54,142 nucleotides of DNA from Paludibacteraceae bacterium. GTDB lineage: Bacteria > Bacteroidota > Bacteroidia > Bacteroidales > Paludibacteraceae. This document shows positions 42,456-51,494 of the stretch, one piece after another; position 1 is the stretch's first letter, and every line of letters starts with the position of its first letter. Below the pieces are notes generated by a model. It had not been told where the DNA came from. It did not search any database and saw only the letters and a list, made by a program, of their open reading frames with translations. The translations under genes and the position numbers were made by a program. The stretch covers positions 1-54,142 of the forward strand of contig JAFUEI010000048.1 of NCBI GenBank assembly GCA_017464025.1, in the 5' to 3' direction.

Positions 42456-42761
42456 ATGAGTCAGAAAATCCGTATCAAGCTGAAAAGCTACGACCACAAT
42501 CTGGTGGACAAAAGCGCCGAGAAGATTGTGAAGACCGTCAAAGCGACGGGTGCTGTGGTAAGTGGTCCCGTACCTCTGCCCACCCACAAACGTATTTTTA
42601 CCGTCAACCGTTCGACCTTCGTCAACAAGAAGAGTCGCGAGCAGTTCGAACTCAGCTCCTACAAGCGTCTGATCGACATCTATCAGTCGAATGCCAAGAC
42701 CGTTGAGGCCCTGATGAAACTGGAACTTGCCAGCGGTGTCAGCGTAGAAATCAAAGTATAA
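42456..42761 (+). CDS. rpsJ: Ribosomal protein S10
   Basis: 101 residues from [20 protein letters not shown]; a 15-codon longer frame lacks family similarity. 30S head protein, also the NusE antitermination factor. The tRNA-proximal loop [19 protein letters not shown] is standard. First gene of the S10 section; a structured 136-bp spacer follows. Confidence 0.97.
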   Translation: MSQKIRIKLKSYDHNLVDKSAEKIVKTVKATGAVVSGPVPLPTHKRIFTVNRSTFVNKKSREQFELSSYKRLIDIYQSNAKTVEALMKLELASGVSVEIKV

Positions 42762-42770
42762 CAGACAACG

Positions 42771-42863
42771 TGTTTGTTTCCATCCGCAAGGATGCGCCTA
42801 AGCAACCCCGGGGCAACCCTCCTTGGTTACTCAGGCTTTTCTGCGCGATGGCGAGAACAAACA
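42771..42863 (+). other. Structured spacer before rplC, candidate leader RNA
   Basis: Outer stem TGTTTGTT / AACAAACA (8 bp, exact); inside it a CATCC-GCAA-GGATG hairpin with a GNRA tetraloop, then GCCT/AGGC enclosing AACC/GGTT. It fills nearly the whole rpsJ-rplC spacer and ends about 34 bp before the rplC start. There is no open reading frame. A ribosomal-protein-binding leader is plausible but unproven. Confidence 0.55.
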
Positions 42864-42897
42864 TAAATAATTAACATTTTCTAATTCAACAAAAGAA

Positions 42898-43515
42898 ATG
42901 CCAGGATTATTAGGTAAAAAAATCGGAATGACTTCCGTTTTCAGTGCTGATGGCAAGAATATCCCATGCACTGTTATCGAGGCTGGTCCCTGCGTCGTTA
43001 CGCAGATCAAAACTGTTGAGAAGGACGGCTATCAGGCTGTACAGGTTGGCTTCCAGCCCAAGACGGAGAAGCACACCAACAAGGCCGAGATGGGACACTT
43101 CAAGGCAGCCGGCGTTCAGCCTATGGCTCACCTCGCCGAGTTCGATGGTTTCGAGCAGGAGGTGAAGCTCGGTGATACTATCACCGTTGAAATGTTCAAG
43201 GAAAACACCTTCGTTGACGTTATCGGTACGTCCAAGGGCAAAGGTTTCCAGGGTGTCGTTAAGCGTCACGGCTTCGGCGGTGTCGGCCAGTCCACCCACG
43301 GTCAGGACGACCGCCTGCGTGCCCCCGGTTCGGTTGGTGCATCTTCCTATCCCTCGCGCGTCTTCCCCGGTATGCGTATGGCAGGCCGTATGGGCGGCGA
43401 CCGCGTCACCGTGCAGAACCTCGCCGTTCTGAAAGTAATCCCCGAATACAACCTGCTCCTCGTCAAGGGCAGTGTGCCGGGCGCAAAGAACTCAATCGTA
43501 ATCATCAACAAGTAA
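42898..43515 (+). CDS. rplC: Ribosomal protein L3
   Basis: 205 residues beginning [15 protein letters not shown]. Early assembly protein of the 50S subunit near the peptidyl transferase centre. The conserved loop [18 protein letters not shown] and the [18 protein letters not shown] segment are intact; the Gln in the first (HGQ) is the usual methylation site. Confidence 0.98.
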   Translation: MPGLLGKKIGMTSVFSADGKNIPCTVIEAGPCVVTQIKTVEKDGYQAVQVGFQPKTEKHTNKAEMGHFKAAGVQPMAHLAEFDGFEQEVKLGDTITVEMFKENTFVDVIGTSKGKGFQGVVKRHGFGGVGQSTHGQDDRLRAPGSVGASSYPSRVFPGMRMAGRMGGDRVTVQNLAVLKVIPEYNLLLVKGSVPGAKNSIVIINK

Positions 43516-43521
43516 TTCGTC

Positions 43522-44151
43522 ATGGAACTTAGCATTTATAACATCAAAGGCGAGCAGACTGGAAAAAAAGTACAGCTCAGCGACGCAATATTTGGTATCG
43601 AGCCTAACAACCATGCCATCTACTTGGATGTTAAGCAGTATCTGGCCAACCAGCGCCAGGGTACCCACAAGTCAAAACAGCGTTCCGAAATCGCAGGCTC
43701 GACCCGCAAACTCGGTCGCCAGAAGGGCGGCGGCGGCGCACGACCCGGCGATATCAAATCGCCTGTACGCGTCGGCGGCGGACGTATCTTCGGCCCCGTA
43801 CCCCGCACCTACGACTTCAAACTCAACAAGAAAGTGAAGCAGCTTGCCCGCAAGTCCGCTCTCTCGCTCCGCGCTTCGCAGGAGCAGATTATCGTGCTCG
43901 ACCAGCTCAACTTCGAGGCTGCCAAGACCAAGCAGATGGTGGAAATGCTCGCAAATCTGAAAATTTCTGACAAAAAAGCACTTATTATTTTGCCGGTTCA
44001 AAATAATTTTGTAATTTTGTCGGCTCGTAATCTGCAAAAGGCGAAAGTCGTTACAGTTAACGAGTTGAACACATACATTATCATGAACTCTAATGTTCTC
44101 GTTCTCACCGAAGAGACCGTGGCTGCATTGGAGGGCACTTTTAACGCGTAA
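43522..44151 (+). CDS. rplD: Ribosomal protein L4
   Basis: 209 residues. Globular domain plus the extended loop ([21 protein letters not shown]) that reaches the exit tunnel. In E. coli L4 autoregulates the S10 operon; whether that holds here is unknown. An AT-rich patch inside the last third (about 43981-44020) carries a perfect promoter-like pair. The stop overlaps the Shine-Dalgarno of rplW. Confidence 0.97.
   Translation: MELSIYNIKGEQTGKKVQLSDAIFGIEPNNHAIYLDVKQYLANQRQGTHKSKQRSEIAGSTRKLGRQKGGGGARPGDIKSPVRVGGGRIFGPVPRTYDFKLNKKVKQLARKSALSLRASQEQIIVLDQLNFEAAKTKQMVEMLANLKISDKKALIILPVQNNFVILSARNLQKAKVVTVNELNTYIIMNSNVLVLTEETVAALEGTFNA
43989..44019 (+). promoter_or_regulatory. Possible internal promoter inside rplD
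   Basis: TTTG (43989-43992), 19-bp spacer, TAATTTTG (44012-44019), with a second overlapping TAATTTTG at 44004-44011. It would start transcripts about 140 bp before rplW. Confidence 0.5.
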
Positions 44152-44156
44152 GGAGG
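44151..44156 (+). promoter_or_regulatory. Strong Shine-Dalgarno site of rplW
   Basis: AGGAGG 7 nt before the ATG, overlapping the last base of the rplD stop. Unusual because most genes in this window have no such site. Confidence 0.8.
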
Positions 44157-44163
44157 TTATACT

Positions 44164-44454
44164 ATGGCAATTATTATCAAACCGATCGTCACGGAAAAAA
44201 TGACCGCCCTTGGCGAAAAGCTCAATCGCTACGGTTTCCAGGTGGAGCGCACTGCTAACAAAGTGGAAATCAAAAAAGCGGTTGAAGAAATGTATAACGT
44301 AACGGTGGTGGCTGTCAATACGGCCGTTGTGGCACCGAAAGTGAAGACCCGCTACACCAAGAGCGGTCTCCAAGTGGGTAAAACCAACGCCTACAAGAAA
44401 GCCGTCGTTACGCTCAAAGAAGGAGAAACAATTGATTTTTATAGCAACATCTAA
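44164..44454 (+). CDS. rplW: Ribosomal protein L23
   Basis: 96 residues ([19 protein letters not shown]). Sits at the exit tunnel and docks trigger factor and SRP. The conserved [14 protein letters not shown] and central variable loop are normal. One of three genes here with a full AGGAGG-type ribosome-binding site. Confidence 0.97.
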   Translation: MAIIIKPIVTEKMTALGEKLNRYGFQVERTANKVEIKKAVEEMYNVTVVAVNTAVVAPKVKTRYTKSGLQVGKTNAYKKAVVTLKEGETIDFYSNI

Positions 44455-44459
44455 CTAAA

Positions 44460-45284
44460 ATGGCTGTACGCAAATTGAAACCCTCTACACCGGGGCAAAG
44501 ACACAAAATTATCGGCGCGTTCGAGACAATTACAGCGAGCGCACCGGAGAAATCTCTTGTGTATGGCGGTCGTAAAACGGGTGGTCGCAACAATACTGGA
44601 AAAGAGACCATGCGCTATATCGGCGGCGGACACAAGCAGAAATACAGAGTAATTGATTTCAAGCGCAACAAAGACGGTGTACCCGCAACAGTGAAGACTA
44701 TCGAATACGATCCGAACCGCTCGGCCCGTATCGCACTGCTCTTCTATGCTGACGGCGAGAAGCGCTACATTCTTGCACCCAATGGGCTGCAGGTAGGTCA
44801 AACAGTAATGTCGGGTGCCGATGTGGCTCCCGAAGTAGGCAACGCTCTGCCCATGCAGAACATCCCCCTCGGCACGCTCATCCACAACATTGAGCTCCGT
44901 CCCGGGCAGGGAGCGTCTCTCGTGCGCAGCGCCGGCGTGTTCGCACAGCTTGCTTCCCGCGAAGACAAGTATGCTATCGTCAAGCTCCCTTCGGGCGAAC
45001 TTCGCAAAATCCTTGCTGCCTGCAAGGCCACTGTCGGTGTCGTAGGCAACTCGGACCACGCACTCGAGAAATCGGGTAAGGCTGGTCGCAGCCGCTGGCT
45101 CGGTCGCCGCCCCCGCGTTCGTGGCGTCGCTATGAACCCGGTGGATCACCCCATGGGTGGTGGCGAAGGACGTGCCTCCGGCGGTCATCCGCGTTCGAGG
45201 AAAGGCTTGTTGGCTAAGGGTTATAAGACTCGCGCTCCCAAGAAGCAGTCGAATAAGTACATTATCGAAAGAAAGAAGAAATAA
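44460..45284 (+). CDS. rplB: Ribosomal protein L2
   Basis: 274 residues. Largest primary 23S rRNA binder, needed for subunit joining and peptidyl transfer. The key region [20 protein letters not shown] with its functional histidine is intact, as is the N-terminal [18 protein letters not shown] part. Confidence 0.98.
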   Translation: MAVRKLKPSTPGQRHKIIGAFETITASAPEKSLVYGGRKTGGRNNTGKETMRYIGGGHKQKYRVIDFKRNKDGVPATVKTIEYDPNRSARIALLFYADGEKRYILAPNGLQVGQTVMSGADVAPEVGNALPMQNIPLGTLIHNIELRPGQGASLVRSAGVFAQLASREDKYAIVKLPSGELRKILAACKATVGVVGNSDHALEKSGKAGRSRWLGRRPRVRGVAMNPVDHPMGGGEGRASGGHPRSRKGLLAKGYKTRAPKKQSNKYIIERKKK

Positions 45285-45303
45285 CCTGTAAAATTGAGCA
45301 ACT

Positions 45304-45570
45304 ATGAGCCGTTCATTGAAAAAAGGACCATTCATCAACCTGAAACTGGAGAAGAAAATTCTTGACATGAATGACAGCGGCAAGAAAACCGTAGTCAAAA
45401 CATGGTCACGCGCCTCCATGATTTCGCCTGATTTCGTAGGTCATACTATCGCAGTTCACAATGGTAATAAGTTCATTCCGGTTTACGTAACGGAAAACAT
45501 GGTAGGACACAAGCTGGGCGAGTTCGCCCCCACGCGCACCTTCCGTGGCCACTCCGGCAACCGCAAGTAA
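45304..45570 (+). CDS. rpsS: Ribosomal protein S19
   Basis: 88 residues ([19 protein letters not shown]). 30S head protein next to S13. The conserved [21 protein letters not shown] and [12 protein letters not shown] segments are present. Confidence 0.98.
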   Translation: MSRSLKKGPFINLKLEKKILDMNDSGKKTVVKTWSRASMISPDFVGHTIAVHNGNKFIPVYVTENMVGHKLGEFAPTRTFRGHSGNRK

Positions 45571-45609
45571 CACCATTGCAATCATTAACATATTAACACT
45601 AAGATTAAA

Positions 45610-46017
45610 ATGGGTGCTAGAAAACATAATTCAGCCGAAGCAAGAAAGGAAGCTCAGAAGAGTCTGTACTTTGCCAAGCTCAACAACGTGCCGACTTCGC
45701 CGCGCAAGATGCGTCTCGTCGCAGATATGATCCGCGGTATGGAGGTCAACCGTGCGCTCGGTGCACTGCACTTCTCTACCAAAGAAGCTTCCCGCAAGCT
45801 TGAAAAGCTCCTGAAATCCGCCATCTCGAACTGGGAACAGAAGACCGGCAAGAAGGCCGACCAGGAGACATTATATGTAACCAATATCTACGTGGACGGA
45901 GGCATGATGCTGAAACGCCTGCAGACCGCCCCCCAGGGACGCGGCTACCGTATCCGCAAACGCTCCAACCATGTTACGATATTCGTAGATACAAAAAATA
46001 CTAACCAAGAAAACTAA
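45610..46017 (+). CDS. rplV: Ribosomal protein L22
   Basis: 135 residues. Lines the exit tunnel with L4. The body [18 protein letters not shown] and the tunnel hairpin loop [21 protein letters not shown] are normal; the N-terminus has a short extension ([18 protein letters not shown]) usual in Bacteroidetes. Confidence 0.97.
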   Translation: MGARKHNSAEARKEAQKSLYFAKLNNVPTSPRKMRLVADMIRGMEVNRALGALHFSTKEASRKLEKLLKSAISNWEQKTGKKADQETLYVTNIYVDGGMMLKRLQTAPQGRGYRIRKRSNHVTIFVDTKNTNQEN

Positions 46018-46025
46018 CCAGCAAG

Positions 46026-46769
46026 ATGGGACAGAAAATCAATCCAATTAGTAACCGCCTCGGTATTGTCCGCGGATGGGACAGCAACTGGTTCGGCGGA
46101 AACAATTACGGTGATACACTGCTCGAAGACAGCAAAATCAGAAAATATCTGAATGCCCGTCTCGCCGAGGCTAGTATTTCCCGTATCGTTATCGAAAGAA
46201 CTCTGAAACTTGTAACTATTACTGTCTGCACTGCTCGCCCCGGTTATATCATCGGTAAGGGTGGACAAGAGGTTGACAAACTGAAGGAGGAACTTAAGAA
46301 AATTACCGACAAGGATGTTCAAATCAACATCTTCGAGGTAAAGCGTCCTGAACTCGACGCCGTCATCGTGGCTACCAAGATCGCCCGCCAGCTCGAAGGC
46401 AAAATCGCCTATCGCCGCGCTGTTAAGCAGGCTATCGCTTCCACCATGCGTATGGGGGCCGAGGGTATCAAAGTACAGGTCAGCGGCCGTCTCAATGGTG
46501 CTGAAATGGCACGCAAGGAAATGTACAAGGAAGGACGTACTCCGCTCCACACGCTCCGCGCCGACATCGACTATTGCCATGTGGGTGCACTGACCAAAGT
46601 GGGAATGATTGGCGTCAAGGTTTGGATTTGCCGTGGTGAAGTCTATGGCAAGAAAGACTTGGCTCCCCAGTTCTCACAGAAGCAGGAAGGTCGTCCCGAG
46701 CGTCGCGGAGGCGAACGTCGCGAGCGTCGCGATGGCGAACGCCGCGGCTTCCGCAGAAACAATAAATAA
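46026..46769 (+). CDS. rpsC: Ribosomal protein S3 with Arg/Gly-rich tail
   Basis: 247 residues: KH domain (about 60-110, with [14 protein letters not shown]) and C-terminal mRNA-entry domain, then a roughly 25-residue tail rich in Arg, Glu and Gly ([20 protein letters not shown]) coded by short GC-rich repeats. The tail is longer than in E. coli S3 (233 residues). Forms the mRNA entrance with S4 and S5. Confidence 0.97.
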   Translation: MGQKINPISNRLGIVRGWDSNWFGGNNYGDTLLEDSKIRKYLNARLAEASISRIVIERTLKLVTITVCTARPGYIIGKGGQEVDKLKEELKKITDKDVQINIFEVKRPELDAVIVATKIARQLEGKIAYRRAVKQAIASTMRMGAEGIKVQVSGRLNGAEMARKEMYKEGRTPLHTLRADIDYCHVGALTKVGMIGVKVWICRGEVYGKKDLAPQFSQKQEGRPERRGGERRERRDGERRGFRRNNK

Positions 46770-46796
46770 GTTTAACCGAACAGTAGATGCGTAATT

Positions 46797-47228
46797 ATGT
46801 TACAACCGAAAAAGACTAAATTCCGCCGTTCGCAGAAAGGCCGTATCAAGGGCAATGCCCAGCGCGGCAACGAACTGGCTTTCGGCTCGTTTGGCATCAA
46901 GAGCCTCGGCACAATCTGGCTCACTGGTCGCCAAATCGAAGCTGCCCGTGTCGCCGTGACACGTTACATGCAGCGTCAAGGTCAAGTGTGGATCCGCGTG
47001 TTCCCCGATAAACCCATCACCAAGAAACCTCTCGACGTTCGTATGGGTAAAGGTAAGGGCGCACCCGAAGGATTCGTGGTCCCCTTGGCTCCCGGACGTA
47101 TCATCTTCGAAGTGGACGGCGTGCCCTACGAAGTGGCTAAAGAAGCCCTCCGTCTCGCTGCGCAGAAACTTCCTATCACAACCAAATTCGTCGTTCGTCG
47201 CGACTATGATCCAACCCAAAATGTGTAA
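46797..47228 (+). CDS. rplP: Ribosomal protein L16
   Basis: 143 residues ([16 protein letters not shown]). Orders the A-site tRNA elbow. The conserved GRMGKGKG-like segment [19 protein letters not shown] is present. Confidence 0.98.
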   Translation: MLQPKKTKFRRSQKGRIKGNAQRGNELAFGSFGIKSLGTIWLTGRQIEAARVAVTRYMQRQGQVWIRVFPDKPITKKPLDVRMGKGKGAPEGFVVPLAPGRIIFEVDGVPYEVAKEALRLAAQKLPITTKFVVRRDYDPTQNV

Positions 47229-47234
47229 GGACTT

Positions 47235-47429
47235 ATGAAAACAAGCGAAATCAAAGAACTCACCACTGCTGAGATTCAGGAACGCCTTGCTACCGAAAAA
47301 GAGCATCTCGTCCGCATGAAACTGAACCACAGCATCTCTCCGCTCGATAACCCCTTGCAGATCAGGGAGGCTCGTAAGACCATCGCTCGGCTCAACACCG
47401 AGCTCCGTCAGCGGGAATTAACCAAATAA
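47235..47429 (+). CDS. rpmC: Ribosomal protein L29
   Basis: 64 residues, two long helices ([18 protein letters not shown] and [19 protein letters not shown]). Exit-tunnel rim protein beside L23. The gene starts 6 bp after rplP. Confidence 0.96.
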   Translation: MKTSEIKELTTAEIQERLATEKEHLVRMKLNHSISPLDNPLQIREARKTIARLNTELRQRELTK

Positions 47430-47442
47430 CACAGCAATCAAG

Positions 47443-47700
47443 ATGGAAACAAGAAATCTAAGAAAAGAGCGTGTGGGCGTTGTTACCAGCGACAAGATGG
47501 ACAAGACCATCACCGTTGCTGTCAAATGGAAAGAGAAACACCCCATCTATGGCAAATTCGTCAACAAGACGAAGAAGTACCATGTTCACGACGAGAACAA
47601 CGAGTGCGGCATCGGCGATACCGTCCGCATTATGGAAACTCGTCCGACGAGCAAAACAAAACGTTGGCGTTTAACTCAAATCATCGAAAGGGCTAAGTAA
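47443..47700 (+). CDS. rpsQ: Ribosomal protein S17
   Basis: 85 residues ([22 protein letters not shown]). OB-fold primary 16S rRNA binder; [19 protein letters not shown] is the family core. Two bp before rplN. Confidence 0.97.
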   Translation: METRNLRKERVGVVTSDKMDKTITVAVKWKEKHPIYGKFVNKTKKYHVHDENNECGIGDTVRIMETRPTSKTKRWRLTQIIERAK

Positions 47701-47702
47701 TT

Positions 47703-48068
47703 ATGATACAGCAAGAATCAAGACTTACAGTTGCGGACAACTCCGGTGCCAAAGAAGCACTCTGCATCCGCGTTCTGGGCGGAACCAAGAAGCGTTACGC
47801 CACCCTCGGTGATACCATCGTTGTCGCTGTCAAGGGCGTTATCCCCTCCAGCGAAATGAAGGACGGCACCGTTAGCCGCGCCATCGTTGTACGCGTCAAG
47901 AAGGAAGTGCGCCGCGCCGACGGCAGCTACATCCGCTTCGACGACAACGCATGCGTCCTCATCAACAACGCCGGCGAACTCCGTGGCAGCCGTATCTTCG
48001 GCCCCGTTGCACGCGAGCTCCGTCAGACCAACATGAAAATCGTTTCTCTCGCACCCGAAGTGCTCTAA
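47703..48068 (+). CDS. rplN: Ribosomal protein L14
   Basis: 121 residues ([20 protein letters not shown]). Intersubunit bridge protein and the docking site for RsfS, whose gene lies elsewhere in this window. Sequence is complete and conserved ([14 protein letters not shown]). Confidence 0.98.
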   Translation: MIQQESRLTVADNSGAKEALCIRVLGGTKKRYATLGDTIVVAVKGVIPSSEMKDGTVSRAIVVRVKKEVRRADGSYIRFDDNACVLINNAGELRGSRIFGPVARELRQTNMKIVSLAPEVL

Positions 48069-48080
48069 ATTTTTACAGAA

Positions 48081-48389
48081 ATGGCAAAGTTACATATCAA
48101 AAAAGGTGACATCGTCTATGTGAACGCAGGTGCTTCCAAGGGCAAGACCGGCCGAGTGCTGGAAGTGCTCGTAGAGAAACAGCGCGCTATCGTAGAGGGC
48201 GTCAACATGGTGTCCAAGAGCACCAAACCCAATGCCAAGAACCCGCAGGGCGGCATCGTTAAACAGGAGGCTCCCATCCATATCTCCAACCTCAACCCCG
48301 TTGAGGACGGAAAGCCCGTTCGCATCGGACGCGTGCTCAAGGATGGAAAACTCGTTCGTGTATCCAAAAAATCAGGAAAGGAACTCTGA
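48081..48389 (+). CDS. rplX: Ribosomal protein L24
   Basis: 102 residues with an N-terminal KOW motif ([23 protein letters not shown]). Initiates 50S assembly near the tunnel exit. Its stop is 2 bp before the rplE start. Confidence 0.97.
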   Translation: MAKLHIKKGDIVYVNAGASKGKTGRVLEVLVEKQRAIVEGVNMVSKSTKPNAKNPQGGIVKQEAPIHISNLNPVEDGKPVRIGRVLKDGKLVRVSKKSGKEL

Positions 48390-48391
48390 CA

Positions 48392-48934
48392 ATGAATACA
48401 GCAAGCTTGAAACAGGACTATCAGGAGCGCATCGTTCCCGTCCTCATGAAAGAATTCGGTTACACTACAGTGATGCAGTGCCCCAAGCTTGAGAAGATTG
48501 TTCTCAACCAGGGTCTCGGCGAGGCTGTGGCCGACAAGAAGATTATCGACGTCGCTCTTCAGGAGATGACCCTTATCGCCGGCCAGAAAGCTGTTGCCAC
48601 TCTTTCCAAGAAAGATATCTCCAACTTCAAGGTTCGTAAGAAAATGCCTATCGGCGTGCGCGTCACCCTCCGCGGAGAGCGTATGTACGAATTCCTGGAG
48701 CGTCTCGTGCGCGTGGCTCTGCCCCGTATCCGCGACTTCAAGGGTATCAACAGCAAGATGGACGGCCGTGGCAACTACACACTCGGCATCACCGAACAAA
48801 TCATCTTCCCCGAAATCAACATTGACAACATTACCAAACTCCTTGGTATGAACATCACCTTCGTCACTACGGCCAGCACCGACGAGGAAGGTTTCGCTCT
48901 GCTCCGCGAGTTTGGCTTACCCTTCAAAAAATAA
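48392..48934 (+). CDS. rplE: Ribosomal protein L5
   Basis: 180 residues ([19 protein letters not shown]). Binds 5S rRNA and forms a bridge to the 30S head. [16 protein letters not shown] and the C-terminal [23 protein letters not shown] are standard. Confidence 0.98.
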   Translation: MNTASLKQDYQERIVPVLMKEFGYTTVMQCPKLEKIVLNQGLGEAVADKKIIDVALQEMTLIAGQKAVATLSKKDISNFKVRKKMPIGVRVTLRGERMYEFLERLVRVALPRIRDFKGINSKMDGRGNYTLGITEQIIFPEINIDNITKLLGMNITFVTTASTDEEGFALLREFGLPFKK

Positions 48935-48940
48935 GAGAGT

Positions 48941-49210
48941 ATGGCAAAACAATCAATGGTTGCACGCGAAGTAAAGCGTCAGAAGCTGGTTGCCAAATAC
49001 GCTGCCAAGCGTGCCCAGCTCCTCAAGGACGGTGACTACGAAGGACTGCAGGCTCTGCCTAAAAACGCCTCACCCGTCCGCCTGCACAACCGCTGCAAAA
49101 TCACCGGACGTCCCAAAGGATATATGCGCCAGTTCGGTCTGTCGCGTATCCAGTTCCGCGAGATGGCTTCCAAGGGACTCATCCCCGGCGTGAAAAAAGC
49201 CAGCTGGTAA
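48941..49210 (+). CDS. rpsN: Ribosomal protein S14 (zinc-free type)
   Basis: 89 residues. The short zinc-ribbon form (about 61 residues with two CxxC) is not used: only one cysteine is present, and the length fits the zinc-independent form. C-terminal [36 protein letters not shown] is the family core, shown here in parts by its [10 protein letters not shown] centre. Confidence 0.97.
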   Translation: MAKQSMVAREVKRQKLVAKYAAKRAQLLKDGDYEGLQALPKNASPVRLHNRCKITGRPKGYMRQFGLSRIQFREMASKGLIPGVKKASW

Positions 49211-49222
49211 CACACACACAGA

Positions 49223-49294
49223 TTGTTCAACGGTTCGATTGTTTGACGGTTTGAATGTACCGCAGTCAAACTGTCAGACAGTCAAACGGAACAA
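49223..49294 (+). other. Nested hairpin in the rpsN-rpsH spacer
   Basis: Three stacked inverted repeats: TTGTTC/GAACAA, GTTTGAC/GTCAAAC and GTTTGA/TCAAAC. The spacer (141 bp) is unusually long for this cluster and has no open frame. No T tract follows, so a simple terminator is unlikely. Confidence 0.55.
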
Positions 49295-49351
49295 CATAAT
49301 AGTAATTAACAATTAAATATTGTCCCGACAGGCGGGATTAATTTAACAATT

Positions 49352-49747
49352 ATGACAGATCCAATCGCAGATTATCTGACTCGGCTCAGAAATGCAATCA
49401 AGGCAGGCCACCGCGTTGTTGAGGTGCCCGCTTCGAATCTGAAGAAAGAGATCACGCGCATCTTGTTCGAGAAAGGATACATCCTCTCCTACAAGTTTGT
49501 CGAAGATGGTCCCCAGGGCACTATCAAAATCGCCCTCAAGTATGATCCTGTTAACAAGGTTAACGCGATCAAGAGTTTGCAACGTGTTTCGACACCCGGT
49601 TTGCGCCAGTATGTAGGCTATCGTGAGATGCCCCGCGTACTCAACGGCCTCGGTATCGCCATCCTCTCCACTTCCAAAGGAGTGATGACCGACAAAGAGG
49701 CGGTAGGACAAAAACTCGGTGGCGAAGTTATTTGTTACATCTATTAA
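49352..49747 (+). CDS. rpsH: Ribosomal protein S8
   Basis: 131 residues (MTDPIADYLTRLRNAIKAGH). Central-domain 16S rRNA binder; in E. coli it represses the spc operon. C-terminal GLGIAILSTSKGVMTDKEA motif is intact. Confidence 0.98.
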   Translation: MTDPIADYLTRLRNAIKAGHRVVEVPASNLKKEITRILFEKGYILSYKFVEDGPQGTIKIALKYDPVNKVNAIKSLQRVSTPGLRQYVGYREMPRVLNGLGIAILSTSKGVMTDKEAVGQKLGGEVICYIY

Positions 49748-49752
49748 TCTTT

Positions 49753-49758
49753 AGGAGG
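49753..49758 (+). promoter_or_regulatory. Strong Shine-Dalgarno site of rplF
   Basis: AGGAGG with a 7-nt spacer to the ATG; rare in this genome segment. Confidence 0.8.
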
Positions 49759-49765
49759 AACAGTT

Positions 49766-50320
49766 ATGTCAAGAATAGGTAAATTGCCAATCGCTATCCC
49801 CGCAGGTGTAACCGTAACCGTCAGCAACGACAACGTTGTCACCGTCAAAGGTCCCAAGGGCGAACTCTCCCAGCAGGTGGACCCCCTCATCTCCGTTAAC
49901 GTAGAAGGCGCTGTTTGCCACGTCACCCGTCCCAACGACGAGAAAGAGTCGCGCGCAAAACACGGCCTCTATCGCGCCCTTATCCACAATATGGTTGTAG
50001 GCGTTTCGGAAGGCTATAAAAAAACACTCGAACTCGTCGGTGTAGGCTACCGCGTCGAAGCACAGGGACAAATCCTCAACTTCTCGCTCGGCTATACACA
50101 CCCCATCTATCTCGGCCTCCCCAAAGAAGTCAAGGTGGAAACCAAGAGCGAGCGCAACCAGAACCCCCTTGTTATCCTCGAGTCTGCCGACAAGCAGCTT
50201 CTCGGCCAAATCTGCGCCAAGATACGCTCCTTCCGCAAACCCGAACCCTACAAAGGTAAAGGTATCAAGTTCCAGGGTGAAGTACTTCGTCGCAAGGCTG
50301 GTAAATCGGCTGGTAAATAA
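49766..50320 (+). CDS. rplF: Ribosomal protein L6
   Basis: 184 residues (MSRIGKLPIAIPAGVTVTV) with two similar alpha-beta domains; lies near the factor-binding site. The conserved C-terminal KPEPYKGKGIKFQGEVLRRK is present. Confidence 0.98.
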   Translation: MSRIGKLPIAIPAGVTVTVSNDNVVTVKGPKGELSQQVDPLISVNVEGAVCHVTRPNDEKESRAKHGLYRALIHNMVVGVSEGYKKTLELVGVGYRVEAQGQILNFSLGYTHPIYLGLPKEVKVETKSERNQNPLVILESADKQLLGQICAKIRSFRKPEPYKGKGIKFQGEVLRRKAGKSAGK

Positions 50321-50338
50321 TCTTTAAACGTAAGTGTT

Positions 50339-50683
50339 ATGATTCAGAAAATAGCAAGAAGACTCAGAATCAAAGCTCACATCCGTACGAGCGTAAGTGG
50401 TACGGCTGAGCGTCCCCGTTTGAGCGTATTCCGCAGCAACAGCCAGATTTACGCACAAGTGATTGACGACACCAAGGGTGTCACTCTCGCTTCGGCTTCG
50501 TCTCTCGGAATCAAAGATAAAATCACCAAGAGCGAGAAAGCCGCACAAGTAGGCAAACTCATCGCCGAGGCTGCCAAGAAAGCTGGCGTTGAGGCTGTCG
50601 TTTTCGACCGCAACGGCTATCTCTATCACGGACGTGTTAAACAACTGGCCGACGCCGCACGCGAAGCCGGTCTTAAATTCTAA
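50339..50683 (+). CDS. rplR: Ribosomal protein L18
   Basis: 114 residues. Binds 5S rRNA. Basic N-terminus followed by [20 protein letters not shown] and the C-terminal [24 protein letters not shown]. Confidence 0.97.
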   Translation: MIQKIARRLRIKAHIRTSVSGTAERPRLSVFRSNSQIYAQVIDDTKGVTLASASSLGIKDKITKSEKAAQVGKLIAEAAKKAGVEAVVFDRNGYLYHGRVKQLADAAREAGLKF

Positions 50684-50689
50684 AGCAAT

Positions 50690-51208
50690 ATGGTAAACAA
50701 TATGAATCGCGTTAAAAACGTAGGCGACGTCGAACTCAAAGAGCGCCTCGTGGCCGTAAACCGCGTAACCAAAGTTACCAAGGGTGGCCGTACATTCACG
50801 TTTGCTGCCATCGTTGTTGTAGGTAACGAAGACGGTATCGTTGGCTGGGGCCTCGGCAAGGCAGGTGAAGTTACCGCCGCTATCCAGAAGGGTACGGAGG
50901 CTGCCAAGAAGAACCTCATCAAAGTTCCCGTTCGCAAGGGTACCATCCCTCACGAGCAACTCGCCAAATTCGGCGGCGCACAGGTCTATCTCCAGCCCGC
51001 CAGCCATGGTACCGGTGTCAAAGCCGGTGGCGCCATGCGTGCCGTGCTCGAGTCGGTGGGTGTTACCGACGTGCTCGCCAAATCCAAAGGCTCGTCCAAC
51101 CCCCACAACCTCGTCAAGGCTACCATCCTTGCCCTCAGCGAGATGCGCGACGCCAATATGGTCGCTCAGAACCGCGGTGTAAGTCTCTCTACTGTGTTTA
51201 ACGGATAA
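50690..51208 (+). CDS. rpsE: Ribosomal protein S5
   Basis: 172 residues. Accuracy and mRNA helicase protein of the 30S body. [16 protein letters not shown]-like N-domain (here [17 protein letters not shown]) and [17 protein letters not shown] are present, then the second domain [16 protein letters not shown]. Confidence 0.98.
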   Translation: MVNNMNRVKNVGDVELKERLVAVNRVTKVTKGGRTFTFAAIVVVGNEDGIVGWGLGKAGEVTAAIQKGTEAAKKNLIKVPVRKGTIPHEQLAKFGGAQVYLQPASHGTGVKAGGAMRAVLESVGVTDVLAKSKGSSNPHNLVKATILALSEMRDANMVAQNRGVSLSTVFNG

Positions 51209-51213
51209 TAACG

Positions 51214-51220
51214 AAAGGAG
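51214..51220 (+). promoter_or_regulatory. Strong Shine-Dalgarno site of rpmD
   Basis: AAAGGAG with a 6-nt spacer to the ATG of rpmD. Confidence 0.75.
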
Positions 51221-51226
51221 TAATCT

Positions 51227-51403
51227 ATGGCAACTATCAAAATTCAGCAGGTGCGCAGCATCATACGCTGCCCCAGAGTTCAGAAAGACACCATGCATGC
51301 TCTCGGACTCCGTAAAATGAACGCTGTGGTCGAGCACGAAGCCACCCCCGCTATCCTCGGTATGGTGGACAAAGTAAAACACCTCGTCAAAGTAATCGAT
51401 TAA
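51227..51403 (+). CDS. rpmD: Ribosomal protein L30
   Basis: 58 residues: MATIKIQQVRSIIRCPRVQK then LGLRKMNAVVEHE, TPAILGMVDKVKHLVKVID. Small 50S protein. Found by reading the sequence between rpsE and rplO; it has a clear ribosome-binding site and normal family length. Followed by a structured 91-bp spacer. Confidence 0.96.
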   Translation: MATIKIQQVRSIIRCPRVQKDTMHALGLRKMNAVVEHEATPAILGMVDKVKHLVKVID

Positions 51404-51421
51404 ATGAACCATGGGAACTCT

Positions 51422-51469
51422 TTCGCAACGGTAGGGTACGACGGACTCTCCGCCACCCCTGCCTGCGAA
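51422..51469 (+). other. Long hairpin in the rpmD-rplO spacer, candidate regulatory RNA
   Basis: Three nested stems: TTCGCA/TGCGAA (6 bp), GGTAGGGT/ACCCCTGCC (8 pairs with one bulged C and a G-T pair) and CGGA/TCCG with loop CTC. It lies 25 bp before rplO and has no T tract. Confidence 0.6.
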
Positions 51470-51494
51470 GCCCCAAGAAAACATCCAAATCAAT

